The notes beneath the pieces were generated by a model. It saw nothing but the letters and a program-made list of their open reading frames with translations. It was not told where the DNA came from and did no database searches. 64,000 bases of DNA, from NCBI RefSeq assembly GCF_006334915.2, contig NZ_VDMA02000021.1, forward strand, positions 1 through 64,000, in the 5' to 3' direction. Made by a program: the position numbers and the translations under genes. Positions 15,377 to 25,048 of the stretch are shown piece by piece. How positions within the stretch are numbered: the first letter of the stretch is position 1; every line of letters starts with the position of its first letter. This stretch comes from Microbispora catharanthi. Its GTDB lineage: Bacteria; Actinomycetota; Actinomycetes; Streptosporangiales; Streptosporangiaceae.

Positions 15377-16332
15377 CGGCGCACCGCCCTGGCCCGCACG
15401 CGCGGGTCGATCGCGAGGTACGACAGGTCCACGGCGAGCGCGGTCACCGACACGACCAGCGCGACGACGAGCGTCAGCGCCTGCACCACCGGGATGTCCT
15501 TGAACAGCACCGACTCCTCCATGAGCGAGCCGAGGCCGGGCAGCGCGAAGGTGACCTCGATCAGCACGGTGCCACCGAACAGGTAGGCCACCATCAGGCC
15601 GAGGCTGGTCACGATGGGGATGGCCGCGTTGCGCAGCACGAGGCGCAGCACCCGCCGCTCGGAAAGGCCGCGTCCGCGGGCGAACGTCACGTAGTCCTGG
15701 TCCAGCTCCCGGATGACCGCCGCCCTGGTCAGCTTCACGACGAAGGCGCCGAGCCCGAACGCCAATGCCACCGCCGGGAGGACGAGATGCCAGAGGGCGT
15801 CGAGGAACCCCTCGCCGGTGCCGTAGACGGGGAACCAGCCCAACCCCAGGGCGAAGACGTACAGCAGGATCAGGCCCACCGCGAAGCCGGGCGCGCTGAC
15901 GCCGACGACCGAGGCCGCCACGATCACGCGGTCGAGCGGCCGGCCGCGCCGTACGGCGGTGGCGATCCCGGCCGGGACGCCGGCCAGGACCGACAGCAGG
16001 AACGCCAGCCCGGCCGTGGCCGCCGTGACGCCGGTCCGGTCGAGCAGCAGCGGCCCGACCTGCCCGCCCGTGCGAATCGACGTGCCGAAGTCACCGGTGA
16101 CCGCGTGGGACAGCCACCACCAGTACTGCGCGAGGAACGGCTCGTCCAGGTGATGCAGCTCGCGGATCCGGGCCAGGGCCTCCGGCGTGACGTTGCGGGT
16201 GCCCAGCAGGTTGCGGGCGACGTCGCCGGGGGCGAGATACAGCAGCGCGAAGACCAGCAACGACAGCGCGAGCAGCAGCGCGAGCGTGGCGGCGGCCCGG
16301 CGCAGCGCGAAGGCGAGGACGGCGCCGTTCAC
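15373..16332 (-). CDS. Oligopeptide ABC transporter permease (DppB type)
   Basis: In this 319-residue permease the first helix is followed by the DppB/OppB signature LAPGDVARNLLG and LHHLDEPFLAQYWWWL. The EAA loop is YVTFARGRGLSERRVLRLVLRNA. The C-terminal motif reads VIEV-like LIEVTFALPGLGSLM. The GTG start at 16332 overlaps the stop of the binding-protein gene (GTGA), which rules out the much longer frame that reads through that gene. Confidence 0.93.
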   Translation of the reverse strand: MNGAVLAFALRRAAATLALLLALSLLVFALLYLAPGDVARNLLGTRNVTPEALARIRELHHLDEPFLAQYWWWLSHAVTGDFGTSIRTGGQVGPLLLDRTGVTAATAGLAFLLSVLAGVPAGIATAVRRGRPLDRVIVAASVVGVSAPGFAVGLILLYVFALGLGWFPVYGTGEGFLDALWHLVLPAVALAFGLGAFVVKLTRAAVIRELDQDYVTFARGRGLSERRVLRLVLRNAAIPIVTSLGLMVAYLFGGTVLIEVTFALPGLGSLMEESVLFKDIPVVQALTLVVALVVSVTALAVDLSYLAIDPRVRARAVRR

Positions 16333-17981
16333 TTCGCCGCGTAGACCTGGCCCGGCCAGTCGGCCAGCAGGGTGTAGGAGGTGTAGTCCTTGACGCCGAT
16401 CGCGCTGCCGAACGCGGTCGCCGCCTGGCCCCACCACAGCGGCAGGTACGCGAGGTCGGCGGCCTGTGCGGTCTGGGCCTCGATCAGCAGTCCGGCCCTC
16501 TTCTCCGGGTCGGCCTCCGCGGTGGCCTTCGCCATCGTGGCGGCGATCGTGTCGTTGGCGTACTTGGCGGGGTTGCCCTCGCCGAGGAACCAGGTCGCCA
16601 GCTCGCCGGGGTCGCCGGTGGTGTTGAAGTACCACATGTAGCTCAGCGGCGGGAACTCGTTCAGCTCCGCCAGCCACTGCTCGATCGGCAGTTCCTTCAC
16701 CTCGAGCGTGATGCCGATCTTCTTCAGGTCGGCGGCGAACGCCTGCGCGGCCGTCCCCAGGTGCGGGCCGGTGTTCGGGTAGGACAGGCTCGCGCTGAAC
16801 CCGTTCGGCACCTTCGACTGCGCCAGCTCCTGCTTCGCCTTCTCCAGGTCGTACGCGTACTGGGGGACGGCGGCGAGCCGCTGCGCCGCCTCCTGCGGCG
16901 TCCAGAGCCCGCCGAACTGCTCGGGCGTGGACAGCGCGGTGGCGACCTGGCCCCGGCCGCGCAGGATCTTGTCGACGATCGCCTGGCGGTTCACCGCGTG
17001 GGCGACCGCCCTGCGGACGTGCACGTCGTCGAACGGCGCGGCCTTCGTGTTGAAGGTCAGCCCGGCGTAGGAGCGGTCGGGCGCGTAGACCACCCGGGTG
17101 CCGGAGGCGCCCTCCCACTGGCGCGACTGGGCAAGCGGCACGTTGAGCGCCATGTCGGCCTTGCCGGCCTTCCACGCCAGCAGGCGGGTGTTCTCGTCGG
17201 GCACGAACTCGAACCGGATCTTCGCGATCCTCGGCCGGCTGCCGTGCCAGGTGTCCACCCGGGAGAACTCGACGTAGGAGTCGGGGACGAACCCCGTGAC
17301 CTTGTACGGCCCGGTCCCGACGGGGAGCGACTGCGGGCTGCCGAATCCGCTCTTCGCGTTCTGCCACGCGGCCTTGGGGGCGATCCACAGGGCGTCGGCG
17401 TTCGACGGGAGCCAGGCGAACGCCACGTCGGCGGCCTTGGCGGTGAGGGTGATCTCGGCGTCCCCGGTCTTCTCGGCCTTCTTCAGGTTGGCCCAGTAGG
17501 CGGCCGTGGCGGGCGAGACCTTCGCGTCCCGCGCCATCTCGATCGAGTGCAGCACGTCGTCGGCGGTCACCGGGGTGCCGTCGTGGAACCGGGCGTCGGG
17601 GCGGAGCCGGTAGACGTAGGTGGTCGGCGACGTGCGCTCGAAGCTCGACGCCAGGGCGGGGACGATCTTCCCCGTGGTGTCGACGCCGACGAGCCCCTCC
17701 ATGCAGATCCCGGCGACGTAGTAGTTGAGGATGCCCGACTCCTGCCCGGGATACAGGTTCGACAGCGATCCGGGCAGCGACACCCGGAGCACCTCGATCT
17801 CCTTGCCGGTGTCCGTGCCGGCGGCGGCGCTTCCGCTCGACGCCTTCGAGCCGGCCGGTGACGACGGCGCCGCACCGCAGGCCTCCAGCAGCGCCGCGGC
17901 CGACAGCACCGTCATGCCGGTGACCGCCGTCCTGAGGAATCCCCGGCGGGTGTGGAGGCCGCGCTCGTCCGTTTCTGCCAT
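16329..17981 (-). CDS. Oligopeptide ABC transporter substrate-binding lipoprotein (family 5)
   Basis: This is a 550-residue family 5 binding protein. The N terminus combines a twin-arginine-like motif (TRRGFLRTA) with a lipobox (LLEAC, Cys35), so it may be a Tat-exported lipoprotein. Family features are VYRLRPDARFHDGTPVTADDV, GTGPYKVTGF, RRAVAHAVNRQAIV and a YPNTGPHLG ligand-loop segment. The start at ATG 17981 is preceded by AAGG and gives a proper signal. It is the promoter-proximal gene of a five-gene operon (binding protein, two permeases, fused ATPase, C39-like peptidase). Confidence 0.93.
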   Translation of the reverse strand: MAETDERGLHTRRGFLRTAVTGMTVLSAAALLEACGAAPSSPAGSKASSGSAAAGTDTGKEIEVLRVSLPGSLSNLYPGQESGILNYYVAGICMEGLVGVDTTGKIVPALASSFERTSPTTYVYRLRPDARFHDGTPVTADDVLHSIEMARDAKVSPATAAYWANLKKAEKTGDAEITLTAKAADVAFAWLPSNADALWIAPKAAWQNAKSGFGSPQSLPVGTGPYKVTGFVPDSYVEFSRVDTWHGSRPRIAKIRFEFVPDENTRLLAWKAGKADMALNVPLAQSRQWEGASGTRVVYAPDRSYAGLTFNTKAAPFDDVHVRRAVAHAVNRQAIVDKILRGRGQVATALSTPEQFGGLWTPQEAAQRLAAVPQYAYDLEKAKQELAQSKVPNGFSASLSYPNTGPHLGTAAQAFAADLKKIGITLEVKELPIEQWLAELNEFPPLSYMWYFNTTGDPGELATWFLGEGNPAKYANDTIAATMAKATAEADPEKRAGLLIEAQTAQAADLAYLPLWWGQAATAFGSAIGVKDYTSYTLLADWPGQVYAAK

Positions 17982-18171
17982 GCCACGCCTTCCCTGTGAC
18001 CTGGCCTGTCTACCAAGTCGCCCCAAATGGATAGAAGCAGTAAACACCACAAGAGGCCGGATCTTCCATCCCTTTCCCGACCGAATGTGTAGAGATCTTG
18101 GCGTGGCCCATCCGTGACAGAACCGTCCGCCGTCGCACCGCACCTATCCAGGCGAGACGAAAGGAAGTTCG

Positions 18172-18380
18172 ATGAGAAAACCCGCGATCCTCGCCCTCTC
18201 GGCGGCGGCCACCATGACGCCGACCGCCCTCGCCGGCACCGCGCAGGCGGAGGCGCATACGGGGGGAGCCGATGCTCGTGGCACCTCGCGCTCGGCAACG
18301 GCCGCGACAGCGTGCTCGGGGACGCCCAGGTGTTCTCCGGGTGCGCGAGAAGCTCACCGACCCGGCGTCACCGCCGGTAG
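18172..18380 (+). pseudogene. Remnant of a small secreted-protein gene
   Basis: AAAGGAAG (18161-18168) and ATG 18172 begin a good signal peptide (MRKPAILALSAAATMTP, then ALAGTAQA). After about residue 30 the frame becomes Arg/Ser/Pro-rich. A neighbouring frame gives a better-looking continuation (WHLALGNGRDSVLGDAQVFS), ending at the TAG at 18378. This points to a frameshift in a gene that now ends against htpX, whose 3' end it overlaps. A genuinely small secreted protein cannot be excluded. Confidence 0.4.
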
Positions 18381-19216
18381 CCGGCCATCCGCTCCAGACG
18401 GGCGATCCGCGCGGCGACCGGCGGGTGGGTCGCGAACAGCCTGCCGATCCGGGTGCCCCGGAACGGATTGACGATCATCATGTGACCGGCGGAGGCGAGC
18501 CTGCCGTTCTCCGGGAGCGGCAGCCTGCGAACCTCCATCTCGATCTTGCGCAGCGCGGAGGCGAGGGCCAGCGGGTCGCCGGTCAGCCGGACGCCCGCGT
18601 CGTCGGCCGCGAACTCCCGCGAGCGCGCGATCGCCATCTGGATCATCGTGGCCGCGACCGGGCCGAGGATCATCACGAGGACGGCGCCGAGGAACCCCGG
18701 ACCCTCGTCGTCGTCGGAGCCGAAGAACAGGCCGGCGTACCCGAAGTACGTGATCATCGTCGCGAGCGCGCCCGCGACCGAGGAGATCAGGATGTCCCGG
18801 TTGTGGATGTGCGACAGCTCGTGGCCGAGCACGCCCTTGAGTTCGCGCTCGTCCAGCAGCCCGAGGAGGCCGTGCGTGACGCACACCACCCCGTCACGCG
18901 GGTTGCGCCCGGTCGCGAACGCGTTGGGCTGCATCGTCGGGGACACGTACAGGCGGGGCATCGGCGCGCGGGCCTCGGTGCAGAGCTCGCGGACGACGCG
19001 GTAGAGGACCGGCTGTTCCACCTCCGCCACGGGCCTGGCCCGCATGGCCGACAGCGCGATCCTGTCGGCGCAGAAGTAGGCGACGCCGCTGACCGCGAGG
19101 GCGGCCACGACCGCGATCCGGGCACCCGTGCCACCCCCCAGCCAGGCACCGGCCACCAGGAGCAGCGAGGACAGCGCCCCCAGCAGGACCGCGGTGCGCA
19201 GGCGGTTGTGGTGCAC
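18368..19216 (-). CDS. htpX: HtpX-type membrane zinc metalloprotease (M48)
   Basis: This 282-residue protein has two N-terminal membrane helices, then the catalytic GVLGHELSHIHNRD motif (HExxH, near residue 132), a further pair of helices, and the third zinc ligand region SREFAADDAGVRL. HtpX cleaves misfolded membrane proteins at the cytoplasmic face under envelope stress. The GTG start at 19216 follows GAGGAGGAGG. It lies 75 nt downstream of nuoN in the same direction and might be read from the nuo transcript, but no terminator decides this. Confidence 0.93.
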   Translation of the reverse strand: MHHNRLRTAVLLGALSSLLLVAGAWLGGGTGARIAVVAALAVSGVAYFCADRIALSAMRARPVAEVEQPVLYRVVRELCTEARAPMPRLYVSPTMQPNAFATGRNPRDGVVCVTHGLLGLLDERELKGVLGHELSHIHNRDILISSVAGALATMITYFGYAGLFFGSDDDEGPGFLGAVLVMILGPVAATMIQMAIARSREFAADDAGVRLTGDPLALASALRKIEMEVRRLPLPENGRLASAGHMMIVNPFRGTRIGRLFATHPPVAARIARLERMAGYRR

Positions 19217-19291
19217 GCCTCCTCCTCACGGTTGGGTGCGTCCAGCCCTACCAACGCATATGGCCTGGACGAACGTTCCCCGTGACGCGCC

Positions 19292-20875
19292 TCACCCTGT
19301 GACGGACAGCACCACCTGCGGGGCGACGGAGAAGACCACGGTGACGGCGACCGCGATGGCGACGGCGACCCCGGCCGCCGTCCTCGTCGAGACCGTACGG
19401 CTCTCGCCCGCCGCGGGCGGCGCGAACAGCCGGGCGGTCCAGGCGATGTAGTAGTACAGTCCGGCCACCGTGTTGGCCGCCATGACCAGGGCCAGCCAGC
19501 CGAGCCCGCCGTCCACGACGGCCCGGAAGACGACGATCTTCGCGAACAGGCCGGCGAGCCCGGGCGGCAGCCCGGCCAGGCAGACGAGGGCGAAGGCGAG
19601 GGACAGCCCGGCGGCCGGGCTCCGCAGCGCCAGCCCCCGGTACGCCTCCAGGTCCTGGCCTTCCGGCAGCCGCGCCACCAGCAGGACCACCGCGAAGGCG
19701 ATCAGGTTCATCGCGGCGTAGAAGACGAGGTAAGCGACCGACGCACCGACGGCAGCGCGGGGTGCGACGGCGTAGACGGCCAGCGGCGCGAGGATGTAGC
19801 CCGACTGCGCGACCGACGACCAGGCCAGCAGCCGGACGGCCGCGCGCTGCCGCATCGCGAGGACGTTGCCCGCCGTCATCGTCAGTGCGGCGACGACCGC
19901 CACTCCGGGCGCCCACAGCGCCGCCCTCCCCGGCAGCGCGGACGTCAGCAGCAGGATCAGCCCGGCGAAGCCCGACGCCTTGGACACCACCGACAGCAGC
20001 GCCGCGACCGGGACCGGTGCGCCTCGGTAGACGTCTCCCGCCCAGAAATGGAACGGCACCGCGGCGATCTTGAACGCGAAGCCCGCCGCCACCAGCACGA
20101 TGGCCACCGCCGTGACCTGGGCCATGTCCCCCGTCATGCCCCCCGTCATGTCCCCGGCCATGCCTCTGGCCGTGTCTCCGGTCGCCCGCAGGGCGGCGTC
20201 GATCCGGTCGAGGTGGACCGAGCCGGTCACCCCGTAGAGCAGCGAGACGCCGAACAGCGTGATCGCGGTGGAGACGACCGAGACCAGGAAGAGCTTGAGG
20301 GCCGCCTCGGAGGCGCGGCCGTCATGACGCTTGAGCGCGGTCAGCGCGAAGACCGGCAGCGACACCAGTTCCAGCGACACGACCAGCATGATGAGATCAC
20401 GGGAGGCGGGCAGCAGGACCGCCCCGGTCAGCGCGGCCAGCAGCAGGAAATACCACTCCCCCGCCGGAATCCGGCCGCGCTCTCCTGCCCCGGCGTCGCC
20501 TCCTGCGGCGATCTCCGTCATCGACAGCAACACGACGACCACCCCGGCGGCCAGCACGACCGCCGCGATGACCAGGGAGAAGCGGTCCGCGACGAACGAG
20601 CACGACGCCGGGGCTGCCCGGCCCGGGGCAGGTTCGCCGCCGAGCGAGGCGGGGACGCAGAACGTGCGCCGGGTCCCGCCGCCGGCGGCCTGGACGGCCA
20701 CCACGGCCAGGGCGGCGACCAGGCCGCCGAGCGTGACGAGACCGAGCACCCGCGCCCCGCCGGGGCGGGCGGGCAGGAACGCGTCGAGCAGCAGCACGAG
20801 CCCGGCGACCAGCGCGAGGACCAGCGGCGCCGCCACAGCGGCGTAGTCGATGGACTGGATGACCCCGCCCGTCAC
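19292..20875 (-). CDS. nuoN: NADH-quinone oxidoreductase-like subunit N
   Basis: This 527-residue, 14-helix antiporter-like subunit of the proton-translocating membrane arm has conserved features such as LVVSLELVSLPVFAL (helix 5 glutamate), AFKIAAVPFHFWAGDVY (key lysine) and LAWSSVAQSGY. Start GTG 20875 overlaps the nuoM stop (GTGA). A degenerate Gly-Asp-Met repeat (GDMTGG / MTGDM, near 20125-20170) sits in a loop. It is the last nuo gene here. Confidence 0.93.
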   Translation of the reverse strand: MTGGVIQSIDYAAVAAPLVLALVAGLVLLLDAFLPARPGGARVLGLVTLGGLVAALAVVAVQAAGGGTRRTFCVPASLGGEPAPGRAAPASCSFVADRFSLVIAAVVLAAGVVVVLLSMTEIAAGGDAGAGERGRIPAGEWYFLLLAALTGAVLLPASRDLIMLVVSLELVSLPVFALTALKRHDGRASEAALKLFLVSVVSTAITLFGVSLLYGVTGSVHLDRIDAALRATGDTARGMAGDMTGGMTGDMAQVTAVAIVLVAAGFAFKIAAVPFHFWAGDVYRGAPVPVAALLSVVSKASGFAGLILLLTSALPGRAALWAPGVAVVAALTMTAGNVLAMRQRAAVRLLAWSSVAQSGYILAPLAVYAVAPRAAVGASVAYLVFYAAMNLIAFAVVLLVARLPEGQDLEAYRGLALRSPAAGLSLAFALVCLAGLPPGLAGLFAKIVVFRAVVDGGLGWLALVMAANTVAGLYYYIAWTARLFAPPAAGESRTVSTRTAAGVAVAIAVAVTVVFSVAPQVVLSVTG

Positions 20876-22635
20876 GGCGCCACCCCCGAACCGAGGAGCG
20901 ACTGCACGGCGGGCGTGGTCACGGCGAGCAGAGCCTTCGGCCACAGGCCGAACAGCACGATCAGCGCCACCAGCGGGAGCCACGCCGCAAGCTCGTGGGC
21001 CGTGACGTCCCGGAAAGGCCGCCGCGCCCGGCCCATCTCTCCGGCGTCGGCGGCGCCCACCCCGGCGGCCCCGGCACCCGTCGCGCTGGCCCGTCCGTCG
21101 TCGACCACGGCGCTCGCGCGGGCGGTCTCCTGCCCCGCGCCCTCCCGGTCCAGCGCGGCCACGGCGGCTCCGGTCGCCACGGGCTCGACCGGTTCCGCAC
21201 CCTCCCCCGCCTCGCTCAGCACCTCGCGTACGCCTTCGGCGGTGGCGAGTGGCGGCCCCGGCGGCTCAAGGGACCCGGGGGGCGGGATGGTCTCGACCGC
21301 CCGGCCATGCGTCACCCGCGAGAGCATGACCAGGAAGTAGGCCGCCGTGAGCACCGTGCCGAGCCCGCCGACGGCCATGAACACGAGGAACAGCGGCCGG
21401 GAGAGCCCGGCGGCCGGGCGGAACGCGCCGAGCAGCGCGAGCATCTCCCCCCAGAAGCCGGCGAGGCCGGGCAGGCCCAGCGAGGCGACGCAGGCGAAGG
21501 TCAGCAACGAGCCGACGTACGGCAGGCGGCGCAGCATGCCGCCGCCCAGCCGCACCATGTCGGTCGTGCCGTACCGCTCCTTGACGGCTCCGGCGAGGAA
21601 GAACAGCAGGCCCGTGATCAGCCCGTGGGCGACGTTGGCGAACAGGGCGCCGTTCAGGCCCACCGGCGTGAGCGAGGCGAACCCGAGCAGCACGAACCCC
21701 ATGTGGCCGACGGAGGAGTAGGCGATCATCCGTTTAAGATCGCGCTGGGCGAGGCAGGCGAGCGATCCGTAGGCGATGCCGACCACGGCGAACGCGCCGA
21801 GCCAGGGGGCCAGGGCCGCCGCGCCCTCGGGGAGCACCGGGATCGCGATCCTGGCGAAGCCGTAGGAGCCCATCTTGAGCAGCACGCCTGCGAGCAGGAC
21901 CGAGCCGACGGTCGGCGCCTCGGTGTGCGCGTCGGGCAGCCAGGTGTGCAGCGGCCACATGGGCGTCTTCACCGCCAGGCCGAGACCGATGGCGAGGAAC
22001 GCGAGGATCTGCGCCGACCGGGCCATGCCCGAACCGTGGCGCCCGGCCAGCGCGACCATGTCGAGCGTGCCGGCCTGGGTCCAGACGACGAGCAGGCCGA
22101 TGAGGAGGACGGCCGAGCCGAGCAGCGTGTAGAGGATGAACTTCACGGCCGCCGCCCGCCTGCCCGCGCCACCCCACAGGGCGATCACGAAATACATCGG
22201 GACGAGCACGACCTCGAAGAACACGAAGAACAGCAGCAGGTCGAGGGCGAGGAACGTGCCGATCATGCCGACTTCGAGCACGAGCAGCGTGACGACCAGC
22301 GCGCCGGGTCTGCCGCCCGCGGGCGGGTGCCCGGCGAGGTGGACGAAGCACAGGAACGTCAGCAGCGCGGTCAGCACGACGAGCGGCAGCGAGACGCCGT
22401 CAACACCCAGGTGGAACCGCAGGCCGAGGCCGGGGATCCACGGCCGGTCGGTCTGCAGTTGCATGTCGGCGGGGCGCGCGTGGTCAAAGGCCGCGGCGAG
22501 CGCGACGGCGAGGACCAGCACCACGGCCGAGACCACGATCCCCCAGGCCACCGCCCTGTCCCGTACGGCCGGGACGGCGGCGACGACGACCCCCAGCAGC
22601 GGGACGCCCACGAGCGCGATCGGCAGCCAGCTCAC
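20872..22635 (-). CDS. nuoM: NADH-quinone oxidoreductase-like subunit M
   Basis: This 587-residue antiporter-like subunit has key residues in FEVVLVPMYF (helix 5 Glu), VKTPMWPLHTWLPDAHTEAP (helix 7-8 region) and RMIAYSSVGHMGF. A hydrophilic Ala/Gly/Glu-rich insert of about 95 residues (nt about 21045-21300) lies between the last helices and is absent from ordinary NuoM (about 500 residues). The GTG start at 22635 is 49 nt after nuoL. Confidence 0.93.
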   Translation of the reverse strand: MSWLPIALVGVPLLGVVVAAVPAVRDRAVAWGIVVSAVVLVLAVALAAAFDHARPADMQLQTDRPWIPGLGLRFHLGVDGVSLPLVVLTALLTFLCFVHLAGHPPAGGRPGALVVTLLVLEVGMIGTFLALDLLLFFVFFEVVLVPMYFVIALWGGAGRRAAAVKFILYTLLGSAVLLIGLLVVWTQAGTLDMVALAGRHGSGMARSAQILAFLAIGLGLAVKTPMWPLHTWLPDAHTEAPTVGSVLLAGVLLKMGSYGFARIAIPVLPEGAAALAPWLGAFAVVGIAYGSLACLAQRDLKRMIAYSSVGHMGFVLLGFASLTPVGLNGALFANVAHGLITGLLFFLAGAVKERYGTTDMVRLGGGMLRRLPYVGSLLTFACVASLGLPGLAGFWGEMLALLGAFRPAAGLSRPLFLVFMAVGGLGTVLTAAYFLVMLSRVTHGRAVETIPPPGSLEPPGPPLATAEGVREVLSEAGEGAEPVEPVATGAAVAALDREGAGQETARASAVVDDGRASATGAGAAGVGAADAGEMGRARRPFRDVTAHELAAWLPLVALIVLFGLWPKALLAVTTPAVQSLLGSGVAP

Positions 22636-22684
22636 GTCGTCACCACCGCGCGAAGCCGCGTGCCACCGCTGCGAGCCCGCCGCG

Positions 22685-24646
22685 TCATGTCAGCACCACC
22701 GCCGCGACCGCGATCAGCACGAGCCCGGCCAGCAGACCGGTGACGTAGAGCTGCGCGTTGCCGTTCTGGGCGAGCCGCACCAGGCCGGAAAGGCCGAGCG
22801 TCGCCCGGCCGGAACCGCGGACCGCGCCGTCCACCACCCGCGTGTCCGCGCGGACCACTCCCCTGGCCAGGCGCAGGACGGGCCGGGCGATCAGCGCCGC
22901 GTACGCGGCGTCGACGTAGAAGGCCCGCTCGCACGGCACCCGGAACGGGCCGAGCAGCCGGGCGGGGTCCTGCTCCGGCGCGGCGCGCCACAGGGCGTAC
23001 ACGATCCCGGCGCCGAGCAGTGCGACGGCGAGGCTGACGGCCGCCGGCCCCCACTCGACCTCCACGCCGGCCGCCGATCCGGCGAGGCCGAGCAGCAGGG
23101 CGGGCACGGCCAGCACGCCGGCCGGCCACAGCATCGACGGGGGCGCCTCCCGGCCGTCGAAGACGTGGGCGACACCCGGCGGCGGCTCCGCGAGCGGCTC
23201 GATCCGGGCGGGACCGAAGAACGTGCGCAGCCAGGCGCGGGCGGCGTACGCCCCGGTCACCCCCACGGTCAGCAGCGCCGACGCGTACACGAACGGCTGG
23301 GCCGGTCCCGTCCCGTGCTCGACGGCCGAGATCACCGCGTCCTTGCTGAAGAAGCCGCTCGCGGGCGGCAGCCCGGCCAGCGCGGCGAAACCGATGGTCA
23401 TCGTCCAGAACGTCACGGGAAGGGCGGTGCGCAACCCGCCCATGTGGCTGATCAGGTTCGACCCGACGTGGTGGATCACCAGGCCCGCGCAGAGGAACAG
23501 CAGGGCCTTGAACGCGCCGTGCGACACCAGGTGGAACATCGCCGCCCGGTCGGACCCGGCGGCCAGTGCCGCGGCCATGTAGGCGAGCTGGCTGATCGTC
23601 GAGTAGGCCAGCACTCGCTTGAGGTCGTCCTGCGCGAGCGCGGCGAGCGCGGCGCCCAGCATGCCGACGGCCGCGACCACGCCCAGCACGTCGAGCGTGG
23701 GCGGCGCCGCGAGGAAGGCGGGGTAGAGCCGGGCGACGACGAAGATCCCGGCCGCCACCATCGTGGCCGCGTGGATGAGCGCGCTGATCGGGGTGGGGCC
23801 GGCCATCGCGTCGGGCAGCCAGGTCTGCAGCGGCACCTGCGCGCTCTTGCCCGCGACCCCGGCGAGCAGCAGAAGCGTCGCGGCGACCAGCGCGCCCCGG
23901 GGAATGTCGGCGCGCAGCACGGCGTCGATCCGGAAATCGCCCGCCGCCGTGCCGAGGACGAAGATCCCGAACAGGAAGCCGACGTCACCGAGCCGGGTGA
24001 CCAGGAACGCCTTGACCGCCGCCCGGGAGTTGGCCCGGTCCTCCCACCAGTGCCCGATGAGCAGGTAGGAGCACAGGCCCATGATCTCCCAGCCGACGTA
24101 GAGGACGATCAGGTCCCCCGCGTAGACCACCAGCAGCATCGCGCTGGTGAACAGGCTGACGAACGCGCTGTAGGACGGGTAGCGGGGTTCGTCCCGCATG
24201 TACCCGACCGAGTAGACCTGCACCGCCAGCGCGACCACGACGACCAGGATGCCCGCGAGCACTGACAATCCGTCGGCCCGCAGAGTCAGGGAGATCGGCA
24301 CCGACCCCGTCTCGACCACCGTCAGCGTGCCCTCGGCCCGCCCGGGGAGCAGCCCCGACCAGAACCGCCCTTCTGATATGCCCGCTCCCCGCGCGAGGGC
24401 GGCGGCGAGCCACACCGTGAGCGCCGCCGACACCGCGCCCGGGGCGATCGCGAACCACGCCGCCCGCCGGTACACCGCCCGTTCCGTACGGGCGCCCACA
24501 TCTCGGGTGCGCAGATCTCCGGTGCGCAGATCTCCGGTGCGCAGATCTCGGGTGCGCAGATCTCGGGTGCCCAGGCGGGTCGCGAGCAGCCCGGCCGCCG
24601 CGCCGGCGAACGGCAGCAGGACGATCAGAGCCACCACGGCGGTCAC
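22685..24646 (-). CDS. nuoL: NADH-quinone oxidoreductase-like subunit L
   Basis: This is a 653-residue distal membrane-arm subunit. Diagnostic stretches are [51 protein letters not shown] and [13 protein letters not shown]. After the first helix an unusual hydrophilic run [10 protein letters not shown] x4 is encoded by a 15-bp tandem repeat. GTG 24646 overlaps the nuoK stop. Length is otherwise normal, with the C-terminal lateral helix region present. Confidence 0.94.
   Translation of the reverse strand: MTAVVALIVLLPFAGAAAGLLATRLGTRDLRTRDLRTGDLRTGDLRTRDVGARTERAVYRRAAWFAIAPGAVSAALTVWLAAALARGAGISEGRFWSGLLPGRAEGTLTVVETGSVPISLTLRADGLSVLAGILVVVVALAVQVYSVGYMRDEPRYPSYSAFVSLFTSAMLLVVYAGDLIVLYVGWEIMGLCSYLLIGHWWEDRANSRAAVKAFLVTRLGDVGFLFGIFVLGTAAGDFRIDAVLRADIPRGALVAATLLLLAGVAGKSAQVPLQTWLPDAMAGPTPISALIHAATMVAAGIFVVARLYPAFLAAPPTLDVLGVVAAVGMLGAALAALAQDDLKRVLAYSTISQLAYMAAALAAGSDRAAMFHLVSHGAFKALLFLCAGLVIHHVGSNLISHMGGLRTALPVTFWTMTIGFAALAGLPPASGFFSKDAVISAVEHGTGPAQPFVYASALLTVGVTGAYAARAWLRTFFGPARIEPLAEPPPGVAHVFDGREAPPSMLWPAGVLAVPALLLGLAGSAAGVEVEWGPAAVSLAVALLGAGIVYALWRAAPEQDPARLLGPFRVPCERAFYVDAAYAALIARPVLRLARGVVRADTRVVDGAVRGSGRATLGLSGLVRLAQNGNAQLYVTGLLAGLVLIAVAAVVLT
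24506..24565 (-). repeat. 15-bp tandem repeat in nuoL
   Basis: Four units of GGTGCGCAGATCTCC or its last-base variant (G) lie head to tail, flanked by partial copies. They are in frame and encode [10 protein letters not shown] in the loop after the first transmembrane helix of NuoL. Confidence 0.9.
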
Positions 24647-25005
24647 GAGGCGCCCTCCCCGTCCGGGCGCCCCGAGTCGGGTGCGCGTACGACTTCGGCG
24701 AGCGCCCGCAACCGGTCGACGTCGACGGTCCGGCGCGTGCGGAAGACGGCCAGCACGATCGCCAGCCCCAGGCCCACCTCGGCCGCGGCGATCACGATGA
24801 CGAACAGCGTCAGCACCTGGCCGCCGTGCAGGCGGTCCCTGAGCCAGACGTCGAAGGCCACCAGGTTGAGGTTGACCGCGTTGAGCATCAGCTCGACCGA
24901 CATCAGCACGAGGATCGCGTTGCGCCGGGCCAGCACGCCGTACACACCGATGGAGAACAGCAGGGCGGAGACCACCACCGGGTAGACGACGTGCACCTCG
25001 CTCAC
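24643..25005 (-). CDS. nuoK: NADH-quinone oxidoreductase-like subunit K
   Basis: This 120-residue, three-helix subunit has NuoK hallmarks: [27 protein letters not shown] (with the conserved membrane glutamates) and [17 protein letters not shown]. The GTG start is at 25005. The C-terminal tail is about 20 residues longer than typical (about 100). The stop overlaps the nuoL start; the gap to nuoJ is 43 nt. Confidence 0.94.
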   Translation of the reverse strand: MSEVHVVYPVVVSALLFSIGVYGVLARRNAILVLMSVELMLNAVNLNLVAFDVWLRDRLHGGQVLTLFVIVIAAAEVGLGLAIVLAVFRTRRTVDVDRLRALAEVVRAPDSGRPDGEGAS

Positions 25006-25048
25006 CGCCTCCGGGCCGTCGGTCTGGTCGATAAGGTCGATAACCGGG

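Noticed and set aside
15373..17388. A 671-residue permease extending into the binding-protein gene
   Set aside because: The extra part is an Arg-rich shifted frame of the binding protein; GTG 16332 with a GTGA overlap gives the normal DppB length.
22136..24265. A 709-codon plus-strand frame opposite nuoM/nuoL
   Set aside because: Composition is antisense-like (Gly/Arg/His), with no start signal; the minus-strand genes are unmistakable complex I subunits.
24506..24565. Second direct-repeat block considered as CRISPR or iteron array
   Set aside because: No spacers, no replication gene, and the repeats are in frame within nuoL.
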